From positions 24,206 to 88,205 of the forward strand of contig CAWIUF010000042.1 of assembly GCA_963839095.1 (NCBI GenBank): a stretch of DNA of 64,000 nt, in the 5' to 3' direction. The notes beneath the pieces are model-generated. The model was given only the letters and a program-made list of their open reading frames with translations, had not been told where the DNA came from and ran no database searches. Within the stretch, counting starts at the first letter, position 1. The number at the start of each line of letters is the position of its first letter. Shown in pieces: positions 18,683-27,669 of this stretch. Source of the stretch: Palsa-504 sp963839095. Lineage in GTDB: Bacteria; Actinomycetota; Actinomycetes; Streptosporangiales; Streptosporangiaceae. The position numbers and the translations under genes were made by a program.

Positions 18683-19642
18683 CTAGGCGAGGCGCCGGGT
18701 GGCCTCGTCCTCGGCTGCGCCGAGCTGCTTGCGCTGGGCCGGCGCCGCGAACCCGTCGGGCAGGCAGGACGGATTCCCGTCCTCGCCGAGGATCAGGCAG
18801 CTGTGGCTCAGCGCCGAGGCGCCGGCGAAGACGACGGCCAGCGCCAGTGCCTCGCCCGCCAGGTCGAAGACGCCGGTCCGGATGTGCTCGCCGAACAGGC
18901 AGACGCCGAGCAGGCCCGCTGACAGCGGGTCGAGGACGGTGAACCCGGGCTGCGAGGCGGCCAGCGGCCCGGCCGCCAGCGCGTGCGAGGCCAGCAGCAT
19001 CGCCGCCGCTCCGGCGGTGAGGAGCACGTAGACCGACCAGCTGGAGAAGATGGCGCCGAGACCCTCGTCGAGGTGCGAGCTGAGCTCCTTGATGACGGCC
19101 GCCACGAAGCCCCAGGAGATCCCGGTGGCTGCCCCGAGCACGGCGGCCCGGCGGGACGGGGACGCGCCGGAACGGCTGCCCGAGCCGAAGGCCACGGCCG
19201 CCAGCACGACGCCGGACGTGACCAGGCCGGCCAGCAGCCAGTTGGAACCAGGAGCATGCAGCCGTCCGCCTGACGGCGACGCCAGGCGCAGGAACAGGCC
19301 GATCCCCACCGACATGGCCGCCGCCGCCAGCCAGTCGCGGCGCCGCACCTTCACCCGCCCGGCGCCGGCGATCGCCAGGTACCCGAAGACGAACAGCATC
19401 TCCAGCGCCAGGAGAGGCTGGACCAGGGCCAGCGCGCCATACCGCAGCGCGCTCAGCTGCAGGACGAACCCGCCGATCATGGCGACCACGCCGAGCAGCC
19501 AGACCGGCTGCCGGGCCAGGCGCAGGAGAAGCCAGGCATCGAAGCCAGCCGTCTCGGTGCTCCGGACGCCAATGCGCTGGCACACCGAGGCGGTGGCCGT
19601 GCAGATGCTCGCCAGGACGCCCAGCAGGATGGCTGTGCCCAT
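18683..19642 (-). CDS. DMT-superfamily transporter (NIPA/EamA-like)
   Basis: 319 residues with 9-10 predicted helices. Opens MGTAILLGVLASICTATASV, then SVCQRIGVRST and ALRYGALALVQPLLALEMLF, the repeat-like helices of the actinobacterial DMT/NIPA group. The C-terminal tail (CLPDGFAAPAQRKQLG) is cytoplasmic and charged. Substrate unknown; the group includes magnesium transporters of the NIPA type and metabolite exporters. The frame extends further upstream, but the ATG at 19642 gives the family N-terminus. Confidence 0.8.
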   Translation of the reverse strand: MGTAILLGVLASICTATASVCQRIGVRSTETAGFDAWLLLRLARQPVWLLGVVAMIGGFVLQLSALRYGALALVQPLLALEMLFVFGYLAIAGAGRVKVRRRDWLAAAAMSVGIGLFLRLASPSGGRLHAPGSNWLLAGLVTSGVVLAAVAFGSGSRSGASPSRRAAVLGAATGISWGFVAAVIKELSSHLDEGLGAIFSSWSVYVLLTAGAAAMLLASHALAAGPLAASQPGFTVLDPLSAGLLGVCLFGEHIRTGVFDLAGEALALAVVFAGASALSHSCLILGEDGNPSCLPDGFAAPAQRKQLGAAEDEATRRLA

Positions 19643-19749
19643 TGTCCCCGATTCACATCCTCGGCCGCCCGGCCCCCCGACCGCAGGAACAGCATCAGCA
19701 TCCCCGCCATTCCCCCCGGATGCCACTGGTGGTCGCGAAAGCGCCAGTC

Positions 19750-20646
19750 TCAGCTGCCGGGGTCGCTCAGCGCGGAGACGAAAGCGCGGAGCCGTGCGAA
19801 AGCCTGTGCTGGCGCCTGCCTGAACACCCCGTGTGCCACGCCGGGGAAGACCTGGATCTCCACGGCCGCCTGCTGCACCGACGACGCCACGCGCCGGGCT
19901 GCGGCCGCTGGTGACATCGGATCGTCTTGGCCGGCCAGGATCAGGACCGGGCAGGTGACCGTGTCCAGGTCCTCGGCGGTCACTTTCAAGGGGCCGCACT
20001 CGCCGCGGCCGAAGCGGGCCTGCACCTCGCGGTTCACCATGGCCCGGGCTCCGCGCGCGGCCATATCGCCGTCAGAGGCGCTCCCGTACAGGGGCATGGC
20101 GTGCGCCTTCCAGGCTGCCAGCGCTTCTGGGCTGCGGTCACCCCCCAGCAGGCGGGCCGCTGCTTCCCGGGCCGCCGGGCCGCCGCGCCGCCCGAAGACT
20201 TCCAGGCTCTCGTCGAGGCCGGACTCGAACAGCGTGGAGTCAAGGACCACACCGCCGGCGAGGCCAGGATGACGCGCGGCGCACTCGACTGCGACGCGGC
20301 CGCCGCTGGAGGTGCCGACCAGCACCGGGGACGCGATCTCGAGCGCCTCGCACAAGCCCGCGACGTCCTCGGCCCAGCGTGACCATGTCCAGCCGGAAGG
20401 GTCGCCGCGGTCCGAGCGACCCGAGCCGCGCTGGTCGAGGTAGATCACTTGCGCGACGTCGGCCAGCGCGGAAAATTCGGGCTTGAAGAAGCTGTGATCG
20501 GCGCCCGGGCCGCCGTGCAGCAGCACCAGCGCGGGCCGCTGCACCATCGCCTCGCCCTGGGCCGCCAGGCCGCAGCCCTCCACGTCGAAGTACAGCCGGA
20601 CCCCATCCACCACGACGCGCACCGCACCATTATGACCGGCATTCAC
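19750..20646 (-). CDS. Alpha/beta hydrolase, proline-iminopeptidase-like
   Basis: 298 residues. Oxyanion motif LVLLHGGPGADHSFFKPEF, then YLDQRGSGRSDRGD, then the nucleophile elbow LVGTSSGGRVAVE. The acid lies in LILAGQDDPMSP and the histidine in GVAHGVFRQ. This order is that of S33 proline iminopeptidases and related esterases; a true aminopeptidase role is not proven. It stands alone, reading away from the homocysteine methyltransferase region. Confidence 0.85.
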   Translation of the reverse strand: MNAGHNGAVRVVVDGVRLYFDVEGCGLAAQGEAMVQRPALVLLHGGPGADHSFFKPEFSALADVAQVIYLDQRGSGRSDRGDPSGWTWSRWAEDVAGLCEALEIASPVLVGTSSGGRVAVECAARHPGLAGGVVLDSTLFESGLDESLEVFGRRGGPAAREAAARLLGGDRSPEALAAWKAHAMPLYGSASDGDMAARGARAMVNREVQARFGRGECGPLKVTAEDLDTVTCPVLILAGQDDPMSPAAAARRVASSVQQAAVEIQVFPGVAHGVFRQAPAQAFARLRAFVSALSDPGS

Positions 20647-20784
20647 TAAGGGCTTCGCGGCGCTGACCGTTGCGCTGTCCGGGCGGGTGCTGGCCTTCGA
20701 GTGGGCAGGCGGGGGAGTGCTATGGCGGGCGGAACGGCAGACCGTGGTCCGCGTGCGGCGGTCGGCTCGGTCCGGCCGCCGTGA

Positions 20785-21672
20785 TCACGCGGCGATCTGC
20801 GCGATGTCGGCGGGCCGGACCCGGCAGCAGCCGCCGATGATCGTCGCTCCCGCCGCCATCCACTGCCGCGGCAGGGCGGGGGAGTACCCGGACTGCCCCG
20901 TCCAGGCGCGCCGCCGGGCGTCCCATTCCTCGCCGCTGTTGGGATAGACGATCACCGGCTTGCCCGTCACCTCCCCGGCGGCGGTGATGGCGGGCAGCAC
21001 GTCCGCGGGCGCGCAGCAGTTGACCCCCACGGCCACGACTTCCGGCACGCCGGCGGCGACCGCGAACGCTTCGGCCAGCGGCTGCCCGGCCCGGGTGCGC
21101 CCGCCGTCGACGGTGTAGCTCAGCCAGGCCGGGACGCCCAGCCCGGCGATCGCGGCCATCAGCGCCTCGGCCTCGTCGGTGTCGGGTACCGTCTCCAGGG
21201 CGAGCACGTCCGGGCCCGCCTCGGCCAGCACTTCCAGCCGCGGCCGGTGCCAGGCCGTCAGCTCCCGCACGCTGCGCCCGTACCGCCCCCGGTACTCCGA
21301 CCCGTCCGCCAGCGCGGCGCCGTACGGCCCGGCCGAGGCGGCCACCCACCGCTCCTGCCCGTCCCCGGCCAGCTGGTCGCGCGCGGCCCGCGCCAGGTCC
21401 ACGCTGCGCCGCATCAGCCCGGCCGCCTCCCGGCGGTCCAGGCCCCGGGAGGCGAATCCCTCGAAGGACGCCTGGTAGCTCGCCGACGTCGCGATCTGCG
21501 CCCCGGCCCGGAAGAACGCCAGGTGCGCGTCCAGGATCTGCCCGGGCGCGTCCATCAGCAGCCGCGCCGACCACAGCGAGTCCGACAGGTCGTTCCCCCG
21601 CGCCTCGAGCTCGGTCGCCAGGCCGCCATCAGCCACCAGCACCGCCTCACCCGGCCTGAACATGCTCATCAC
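20785..21672 (-). CDS. mmuM: Homocysteine S-methyltransferase
   Basis: 295 residues. Transfers a methyl group from S-methylmethionine (or a similar donor) to homocysteine to give methionine. The three zinc-binding cysteines are in VGVNCCAP and GGCCRVRP (C282/C283), and DGGLATELEARG is the typical start of the barrel. ASYQASFEGFASRG and YPNSGEEWDA are conserved in MmuM. Several near-by ATGs (21672, 21669, 21663) make the first residues uncertain. Divergent from the DAO-family gene with a 52-bp gap. Confidence 0.92.
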   Translation of the reverse strand: MMSMFRPGEAVLVADGGLATELEARGNDLSDSLWSARLLMDAPGQILDAHLAFFRAGAQIATSASYQASFEGFASRGLDRREAAGLMRRSVDLARAARDQLAGDGQERWVAASAGPYGAALADGSEYRGRYGRSVRELTAWHRPRLEVLAEAGPDVLALETVPDTDEAEALMAAIAGLGVPAWLSYTVDGGRTRAGQPLAEAFAVAAGVPEVVAVGVNCCAPADVLPAITAAGEVTGKPVIVYPNSGEEWDARRRAWTGQSGYSPALPRQWMAAGATIIGGCCRVRPADIAQIAA

Positions 21673-21724
21673 GTCACTGTAGAGCGACCGGGTGGCCCGG
21701 GCGCCGGGACATTACTGTGGACTG

Positions 21725-22849
21725 ATGCGGCTGATCGTGGTCGGGTCGGGAATCGTGGGGGCCTCGTGCGCGTACGCGGCCAGCTCCCTGGGGGCCGAAG
21801 TGGTGCTGGTGGACGCCGCGCTGCCGGGCCGGGCTACCGCAGCCGGGGCGGGCATCATCTGCCCGTGGTCCGCGCAGGTAGCCGATCCGGCGTGGTGTGC
21901 GCTGGCTTACGCCGCCGCCCGGGAGTACCCGGCGCTGACGGCCGGCCTGGCCGATGCGGGCGAGACTGACGTGAGCTACCGGCAGGTCGGCGCGCTCGCC
22001 CTGGCCGGGCAAGCGGAAGACCGGGAGCAGCTCCGGCTGGCGCTGCTGGCGCGCCGGGCCGCGGCACCGGAGATCGGCGAGGTGGCTGAGCTCTCCGGCG
22101 CGGAGGCGCAGCGGCTGTTCCCGCCCCTGCGGGCGGACGCCGCCGCGGTGTACATCGGCGGCGCGGCCCGGGTCGACGGCCGCAAGCTCGCGGCCGCCCT
22201 GGCCAGGGCCGCGATCCGCCAGGGCGCGGTGGTCAGGGACGGCGAAGCGCGCCTGGCCGCCGGCCGCGGCCGGGTCACCGGGGTGCACCTCGGCGCCGAG
22301 CTCATCGAGGGCAACGCGGTCATCGCCGCCGCCGGCGCGTGGACCCGGCCCTTCCTGCGGGAGACCGGCGTGGAGGTCCCGGTCGAGGCCCAGCGCGGCC
22401 AGATCATGCACATCTCGCTGGACGGGGTCGACACCAGCCGGTGGCCGGTGGTGCTGCCCGGCGCCAGCGGCCACTACCTGCTGGCCTTCGACGGCGGCCG
22501 GATCGTGGCCGGCGCGACCCGCGAGCCAGGCTCCGGCCTGGATTACCGGATCACCCCGGCTGGCCTGGCCGAGGTCCTCGGCGAGGCCCTGGCCGTCGCT
22601 CCCGGCCTGGCCGGCGGCACCTACCTGGAAACCCGGGTCGGATTCCGCCCGGTGGGCCCCGGCATCCGGCCGCTGCTCGGCCCGGTACCCGGGCTGGACG
22701 GCCTGGTCATCGCGACCGGCCTGGGCGCCACGGGGCTGACCATGGGCCCGCTGGCCGGATCGCTGGCCGCGCAGGCGGCGCTGGGCCTGGCCCCCGCCAT
22801 CGACCTGGGGCCCTACGCCCCGCTGGCCGGGCAGTCAGCCGGCCGGTAA
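21725..22849 (+). CDS. FAD-dependent oxidoreductase, DAO family
   Basis: 374 residues from the ATG at 21725. N-terminal FAD Rossmann motif VVGSGIVGASCAYAASSLGA with VVLVDAALPG, substrate/FAD segment PVEAQRGQIMHI, and C-terminal ETRVGFRPVGPGIRPLLGP plus ATGLGATGLTMGP, the standard DAO (D-amino-acid oxidase/glycine oxidase type) ending. The enzyme oxidises an amine or amino acid; the substrate is not readable. Its promoter overlaps the region upstream of mmuM. Confidence 0.87.
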   Translation: MRLIVVGSGIVGASCAYAASSLGAEVVLVDAALPGRATAAGAGIICPWSAQVADPAWCALAYAAAREYPALTAGLADAGETDVSYRQVGALALAGQAEDREQLRLALLARRAAAPEIGEVAELSGAEAQRLFPPLRADAAAVYIGGAARVDGRKLAAALARAAIRQGAVVRDGEARLAAGRGRVTGVHLGAELIEGNAVIAAAGAWTRPFLRETGVEVPVEAQRGQIMHISLDGVDTSRWPVVLPGASGHYLLAFDGGRIVAGATREPGSGLDYRITPAGLAEVLGEALAVAPGLAGGTYLETRVGFRPVGPGIRPLLGPVPGLDGLVIATGLGATGLTMGPLAGSLAAQAALGLAPAIDLGPYAPLAGQSAGR

Positions 22850-22884
22850 CCGGGCTGACCAGCATCGCGGGTCTTCTGCTTACC

Positions 22885-23439
22885 TCACGTGTCCTTTGCC
22901 CCGCCCGGGTCATCGCGTCCGGCCGGGAGTTCCGAAGCGGTGTCCTGGGCCGCCTGCTCTTGCAGCCGCAGGACCTCGCGCTCGATCACCGATTCGCGAT
23001 TCACGAGGATCCTGACGAGGTTGATCCCGAGGAACAGCATGGGGAACGCGGGCCAGAAGAAGCCCCCGCTGGCCGACGCGATCCAGATCACGGTGCAGAT
23101 GATGCTGGGGACGAGGAAGGCCGCGAGCGATTCCTCCACGTCCTTGCGCCACTTGCGCGCGCCGCGCGTCCTCAGGTCCGCGGGCAGGAGCGTCGCCGGT
23201 GCCGCAGGCAGGCCATCCGGCGGCACGAGATCGGTGACGAGGGCGGGCAAGTCACCGAGGGTCCGGCTGCCGTACAGGGTGTTCAGCCGGTCGTCGTACT
23301 CCTCGCGGGTCAGGCGCCCGTCCGCGTACGCCTCGGCCAGCATGACGCGGACAATCTCCCGGTCGGCGTCCGAGGCGCGCAGCGGCGCGTGCCCTGGCTG
23401 CCGCGGGTCGAGACGGAATGATTCCCAGAAGGCCTCCAC
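22885..23439 (-). CDS. DUF1707 membrane protein with 2TM domain
   Basis: 184 residues from a GTG at 23439 with a weak AGGACGG upstream. The DUF1707 domain is clear: PLRASDADREIVRVMLAEAYADGRL in two pieces, followed by LTREEYDDRLNTLYGSRTLGDLPALVTDL. A C-terminal two-helix hairpin (FLVPSIICTVIWIASA; FFWPAFPMLFLGINLV) anchors it to the membrane. Such proteins are widespread in actinobacteria and are unassigned. The C-terminal tail is acidic and polar. Confidence 0.82.
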   Translation of the reverse strand: MEAFWESFRLDPRQPGHAPLRASDADREIVRVMLAEAYADGRLTREEYDDRLNTLYGSRTLGDLPALVTDLVPPDGLPAAPATLLPADLRTRGARKWRKDVEESLAAFLVPSIICTVIWIASASGGFFWPAFPMLFLGINLVRILVNRESVIEREVLRLQEQAAQDTASELPAGRDDPGGAKDT

Positions 23440-23513
23440 GGGAACACCGTCCTGTCCGCTGTCAGCATCGTGACTTCCTACGCCATTATCCAGCAAGCGG
23501 TCGACGGTCCGGC

Positions 23514-23530
23514 TACTACGAAAGGTAGTA
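23514..23530. promoter_or_regulatory. TACTAC-N5-GTAGTA dyad (possible BlaI-family operator)
   Basis: Perfect inverted repeat TACTAC-GAAAG-GTAGTA, between the divergent DUF1707 gene and the membrane protein gene. The half sites equal those of the dyad at 343-366, so the same repressor family may act here. Inference only. Confidence 0.5.
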
Positions 23531-23541
23531 AAATCGCGTCC

Positions 23542-23907
23542 GTGAACAGTGTCGTGCCGACGACGGTCATCGTCGCCGGCCTGGTGCTGGCCGGGTACGC
23601 CGGGCTGGCAACCGCCCGGAACCGGCGGATGGGCGTTGACCTGCTCGTCGCGCTCGGCGTCCTCGAGGTCCTGCTGCTGGTCCTCGTCGGTCTCATCGTG
23701 GCCAAGCTCGCCAGCGGCGCCCGCCCGGCCGGGCTGCCGACGCTCATCGGGTACCTGATCGCGATGCCGATCGTCCCGGTGGCCGCAGGATTCTGGGGAC
23801 TGATGGAGCGGACACGATGGGGCCCGGCGGTCATCGCCGTGGCCGGGCTCGTCGCGGCGGTGCTGATGGTCCGGCTGCATCAGATCTGGCCGGTCATCCA
23901 TGTCTGA
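23542..23907 (+). CDS. Small integral membrane protein
   Basis: 121 residues from a GTG at 23542, placed just after the dyad; a GTG at 23470 upstream would put the dyad inside the gene. Four hydrophobic segments: VVPTTVIVAGLVLAGYAGLA, LLVALGVLEVLLLVLVGLIV, LIGYLIAMPIVPVAAGFWGL and AVIAVAGLVAAVLMV. This is a common actinobacterial membrane protein with no assigned role. It overlaps the next gene by 8 bp, so the two are co-translated. Confidence 0.7.
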   Translation: MNSVVPTTVIVAGLVLAGYAGLATARNRRMGVDLLVALGVLEVLLLVLVGLIVAKLASGARPAGLPTLIGYLIAMPIVPVAAGFWGLMERTRWGPAVIAVAGLVAAVLMVRLHQIWPVIHV

Positions 23908-24496
23908 GCCCGCGGCGTCACCTGAACCCACGCCGTCACCTGAACCCACGGCATCGCCTGAGCCCGCGGCGTCGCCGCCCGACTCGACCAGGACCGGCCC
24001 GGGCCGGCTGCTGGTCGCCGTCTACGCCTTGTTCGCGCTCGCCGCTTCCGCCCGGGCCGGGGTGCAGATCGCGACGAAGTTCGGCGACGCACCGGTCGCG
24101 TACCTGCTGTCGGCCTTCGCCGGCCTGGTCTACATCCTCGCGACGATCACCCTGGCTAACGGCAGCCGGACGGCACGCCGGATCGCCGTCCTGTCCTGCT
24201 CGATCGAACTCGTCGGCGTGCTGGCGGTCGGTACGTGGAGCGTGGCCGACCCGGCTACCTTCCCCGACGCCACCGTGTGGTCTGGCTATGGCAGCGGGTA
24301 CGGCTTCGTCCCGCTCGTCCTTCCCGTTTTCGGCCTGCTCTGGCTACGCCGCTGGGCCAAGCGGTCGAGTTCCCGGCGGGCGGCCGGGACATCAGCGGGA
24401 AATGCAGCCCAGGCGGCAGGCGGCGGCACCGCCGACGGCGGGGCCGGCGGACCAGGCCAGGGCGCAGCGGATGTCGCTGCCGATGGCAGGACCTAG
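23900..24496 (+). CDS. Membrane protein with SPEP-repeat N-terminus
   Basis: 198 residues from the ATG at 23900. The N-terminus is a proline-rich repeat (ASPEPTPSPEPTASPEP), followed by four hydrophobic stretches (LLVAVYALFALAASARAGVQ; VAYLLSAFAGLVYILATITL; AVLSCSIELVGVLAVGTWSV; VPLVLPVFGLLWL) and an Ala/Gly-rich tail. Probably a partner of the preceding membrane protein, whose stop it overlaps. Function unknown. Confidence 0.7.
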   Translation: MSEPAASPEPTPSPEPTASPEPAASPPDSTRTGPGRLLVAVYALFALAASARAGVQIATKFGDAPVAYLLSAFAGLVYILATITLANGSRTARRIAVLSCSIELVGVLAVGTWSVADPATFPDATVWSGYGSGYGFVPLVLPVFGLLWLRRWAKRSSSRRAAGTSAGNAAQAAGGGTADGGAGGPGQGAADVAADGRT

Positions 24497-25460
24497 CCGT
24501 CAGCGAGCAGAGGCGGCTGACCTGGCTCTGCTGATCAGGGCGGCCCGCTGGCCGGGCGAAGCGGCCCGGGGAACGCGAGCGCAACGTAGCTCGCGGCTGC
24601 TGCCTCGTGCCTAAAGAACCGCAGGTGCGTACCGTCGCGTCCGCGTGGCGGTCAAGGAAACACCACCGTCGCATGGATCCACCTCCCAGAGGACAGTTAC
24701 CCACCCGGCTGCGCAGCGGTCATGGGTTTGCCCGGCAACGAGTCCGATGACTGCGAAGACATTCGCGCCCGGCACGTCGGCGGATTCCGAAATGGGAAAT
24801 TATCATCTAACGGGTTTCAAGCAGGAAGCAGAGGAACCCGCACCATGCTGGTATTTCGGCTCACGATCGCCTGATGCTGGATGCAGGGTCACGATACCGA
24901 ATCTATTGCGGGTCTGCGAAAGGTGCCTGCAGTACCGAACGTGCCGTCCGGGAAATCGGCATTAAATCGGTTGCCGATTCACGCCCTCTGGTCTGGTGGC
25001 GATCATATTCAATCTTATGCATCAATGTGGACTCCGTGATGCTGAGGCGGCATCCACGGGGCCCGGGCGCGTTCATCGCAGGGCCTCCCAGCCCGCCGGT
25101 AAGCTGCAGCGTGCCCCGTGGCAAACTCGTCCAGCTCGCCTGGCAGTTGCTCATGGCCGTCAAGGGCCCGCCCTGGTCCTAGGTTACCCGCATCGTCACG
25201 TTAGTTATCTGCTAACTCATCCGTCTCTGGAGTTATGATAAATTACACTTCTCTACGGGCCATTGGCTCTTACGCCCGGGCGGCAGGCCCCCCACCTGGA
25301 ATTCTCTTGACTCTGGCCGAGGAACCGAGCTACTATTCCATCCTATCTTTAGTCTGGGGAATGGGAACTGAGGGCAGGGAACATGGGCGGGCGCGAAAGG
25401 GAATTGCACGGGATTTGAGTAACTCCTCGGACTTCTATAGCGCAATCGAGGAGATTCGAC
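24497..25460. other. 964-bp non-coding stretch before the injection system
   Basis: No frame here has a ribosome site, actinobacterial codon use or recognisable motif. From about 24780 the GC content is visibly lower than anywhere else in the window. The last 150 bp hold the promoter of the contractile system. A small GTTAG/CTAAC stem lies at 25200-25216. Confidence 0.6.
25307..25336 (+). promoter_or_regulatory. Promoter of the eCIS operon
   Basis: TTGACT (25307-25312), an 18-bp spacer and TACTAT (25331-25336) form a good vegetative sigma-type promoter, giving a leader of about 115 nt before the sheath start. It is the only such pair noticed in the AT-richer segment. Confidence 0.5.
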
Positions 25461-27114
25461 GTGCCTGTTACCCCAACGTATCCCGGCGTCTATATCGATG
25501 AAGTTCAGAGCTCCGTCCACACTATCGTGGGGGTGCCCACATCGGTCGCGGCCTTTGTCGGCTACGCCGCTCGCGGACCTGTTGATACGGCCGTTCAAGC
25601 CAATAGCTGGGCGGACTACGAGCGTAGCTTCGGCGGCCTAGACCCCAGCAGCCCGATGAGCTATGCGGTGTTCCTGTTCTTCCTCAACGGCGGCAATACC
25701 GCCCAGGTCGTCCGGGCCGGTGCCGCTGACGGGAGCGCCGCCGCGACCAAGATCGCCTTGTCCGACGACGTCGTTCTCGTCGCGAACTCGCCCGGCTCTT
25801 GGGGAGACAGCCTGCAGCTGGTGGTGGACACCGGCAACGTGCGCGACTCGAAGACCCAGTTCAATCTCACCATCACGGACGGGGGCTCCGGATCGGTCGA
25901 GCGCTACACGAACCTCGTCCTGCAGGGCGGTCCCCCTGGCGTCTCCATCACCGCCGCGCTCGCGTCGTCGCGGCTCATGAGCGTCGGCCCGGGCAGCGCG
26001 CTGACCAAGCTCCCGAATCCCGGGACGTACACGGTCGGGACCTTCACCCCGCCGGCCGCGGCGAAGGGGGGCGACCAACCCAAGCCGGCCGACCAGGCCA
26101 AGCCGGCCGACCAGGCACCCGCGGGCGGCCACGCGGGCGCGGACGTGCCGGCCGACAAGCTCGCGGTGCCGGGTGACCCGGGCACCAGGACGGGAATCTA
26201 CGCGCTAGCCAAGGTCGACATCTTCAATATGCTCTGCCTGCCGACAGCTCCGGATAAGACCTACCCGGCCGACATCCTCGGCCAGGCGACCGCCTTCTGC
26301 AAGCAGCGACGGGCCATGCTCATCGTCGACCCGCCGACCACCTGGTGGACGGATCCGACCGGGAGCACGGCGGACGGCAAGCCGGCCCCGCCCTCCCGGA
26401 CCCGCTGCCGGCCCGGCTCCGCTCGGGTTCCCGGGTGTGGTCCGCTGGCCCGCGGTCACCTCCGATCAGGACTACGCCGCCGTCTATTACCCCAACCTGC
26501 TGGTGACCGACCCCGTCACCAGGGCGACGACAACGCAAGGTCCATGCGGGGCCGTCGCGGGAGTGTGGGCGAGTACCGACAATGCCCGCGGGGTCTGGAA
26601 GGCGCCAGCCGGCACGGCCGCCGGGATCGCCGGGATCAGTGACCTGACCGTCCACATTGACGACGGGGAAAGCGGCGTGCTCAACCCGGTCGCCGTCAAC
26701 TGCCTGCGCACGCTCCCGCTGGTCGGCCCGGTCTCCTGGGGCGCACGGACCGCGGCCGGGCTCGACGAATCGCCATCGCAGTGGAAGTACGTCCCGGTCC
26801 GCCGCACGGCGCTCTTCATCGAGGAGTCCGTGCGACGGGGCACCCAGTGGGCCGTATTCGAGCCGAATGACGAGCCGCTGTGGTCCTCGATCCGTCTCAA
26901 CATCAGCGCGTTCATGAATTTGCTGTTCAAGCAGGGAGCCTTCCAGGGAAGCAAGCCGACCGATGCCTACCTAGTCCAGTGCGATGGCAGCAATAATCCG
27001 CAGAGCAGCATCGACCAGGGCATCTTGAACATCCTCGTGGGATTCCAGCCGCTGGTGCCCGCTGAGTTCGTCATCATCCAGATCGAGCAGCTGGCCGGCC
27101 AGCTGCCGGGTTGA
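25461..27114 (+). CDS. eCIS contractile sheath protein (frameshifted)
   Basis: About 550 residues from a GTG with GAGGAG 7 bp upstream. The N-terminus TPTYPGVYIDEV and GVPTSVAAFVGYAARGP is the hallmark of phage-type tail sheaths (Afp2-4/Pvc2-4). The C-terminal core has NPVAVNCLRTLPLVGPVSWG, the KYVPVRRTALFIEESVRRG strand-swap region and the FVIIQIEQL end. One shift near 26395 breaks the frame. A low-complexity insert rich in Pro, Ala, Lys and Asp lies between residues about 195 and 235, with a further Pro-rich stretch at the shift. Only one sheath gene is present, so it must build the entire sheath. Confidence 0.9.
26082..26117 (+). repeat. 18-bp tandem repeat in the sheath gene
   Basis: Near-identical 18-bp copies at 26082-26099 and 26100-26117 (AAGCCGGCCGACCAGGC core) encode the KPADQA repeat inside the sheath insert. 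Confidence 0.7.
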
Positions 27115-27124
27115 GGAGCGCCAG

Positions 27125-27664
27125 ATGCCCCCGTTCACGAGTACCAGGCTCGACCCTTATAAGAACTTCAAATTCCGGGTTAAATTCGAGGGCAGTAGCA
27201 CCTACGTCGCGGGTATCAGCAAGGTCAGCGCGCTGAAGCGGACCACGGAGGTGGTCAAGTTCCGTGACGGCGGCGACGAGAGCACCAGCCGAAAATCGCC
27301 AGGCCGGACCGAGTACGACGCCATCACCCTCGAGCGGGGGGTGACACATGACGTCACCTTCGAGCAGTGGGCCAATAAGACCTGGGATTACAACAACGCC
27401 CAGGCCGCCAATGCCGGCCAGGAAGTCTCGCTCGCCGACTTCCGCCGGAACCTGACGATCGACCTTTTCAACGAGGCGGGCCAGAAGGTCATCTCGTACC
27501 AGGTCTTCCGCTGCTGGGTGTCGGAGTACCAGCCCATGCCCGAGCTGGATGGCAACGCCAACGCGGTCGCCATCCAGCACATCAAGGTGGAGAACGAGGG
27601 CTGGATCCGTGACCAGAGTGTGACCGAGCCGACGGAGCCGAGCTTCACCGATCCGAGCAGCTGA
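27125..27664 (+). CDS. eCIS inner tube protein (Afp1/Pvc1-like)
   Basis: 179 residues from the ATG at 27125, 10 bp after the sheath stop. Opening PYKNFKFRVKFEGSSTYVAG, then ISKVSALKRTTEVVKFRDGG and ERGVTHDVTFEQWA, are the typical features of the Hcp-like phage tail tube fold (T4 gp19 family). The tube stacks as hexamers inside the sheath and carries or conducts cargo. Only one tube gene of this size is seen. Confidence 0.93.
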   Translation: MPPFTSTRLDPYKNFKFRVKFEGSSTYVAGISKVSALKRTTEVVKFRDGGDESTSRKSPGRTEYDAITLERGVTHDVTFEQWANKTWDYNNAQAANAGQEVSLADFRRNLTIDLFNEAGQKVISYQVFRCWVSEYQPMPELDGNANAVAIQHIKVENEGWIRDQSVTEPTEPSFTDPSS

Positions 27665-27669
27665 CCGGC

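Noticed and set aside
15282..19583. A single frame of 1433 codons covering transporter, GTPase and upstream DNA on the minus strand
   Set aside because: It joins the MFS and the first part of the GTPase only because frameshift and chance lack of stops connect them; each gene has its own start and motifs.
24645..25501. Small open frames in the spacer before the sheath
   Set aside because: None has a ribosome site, typical codon use or recognisable motif.
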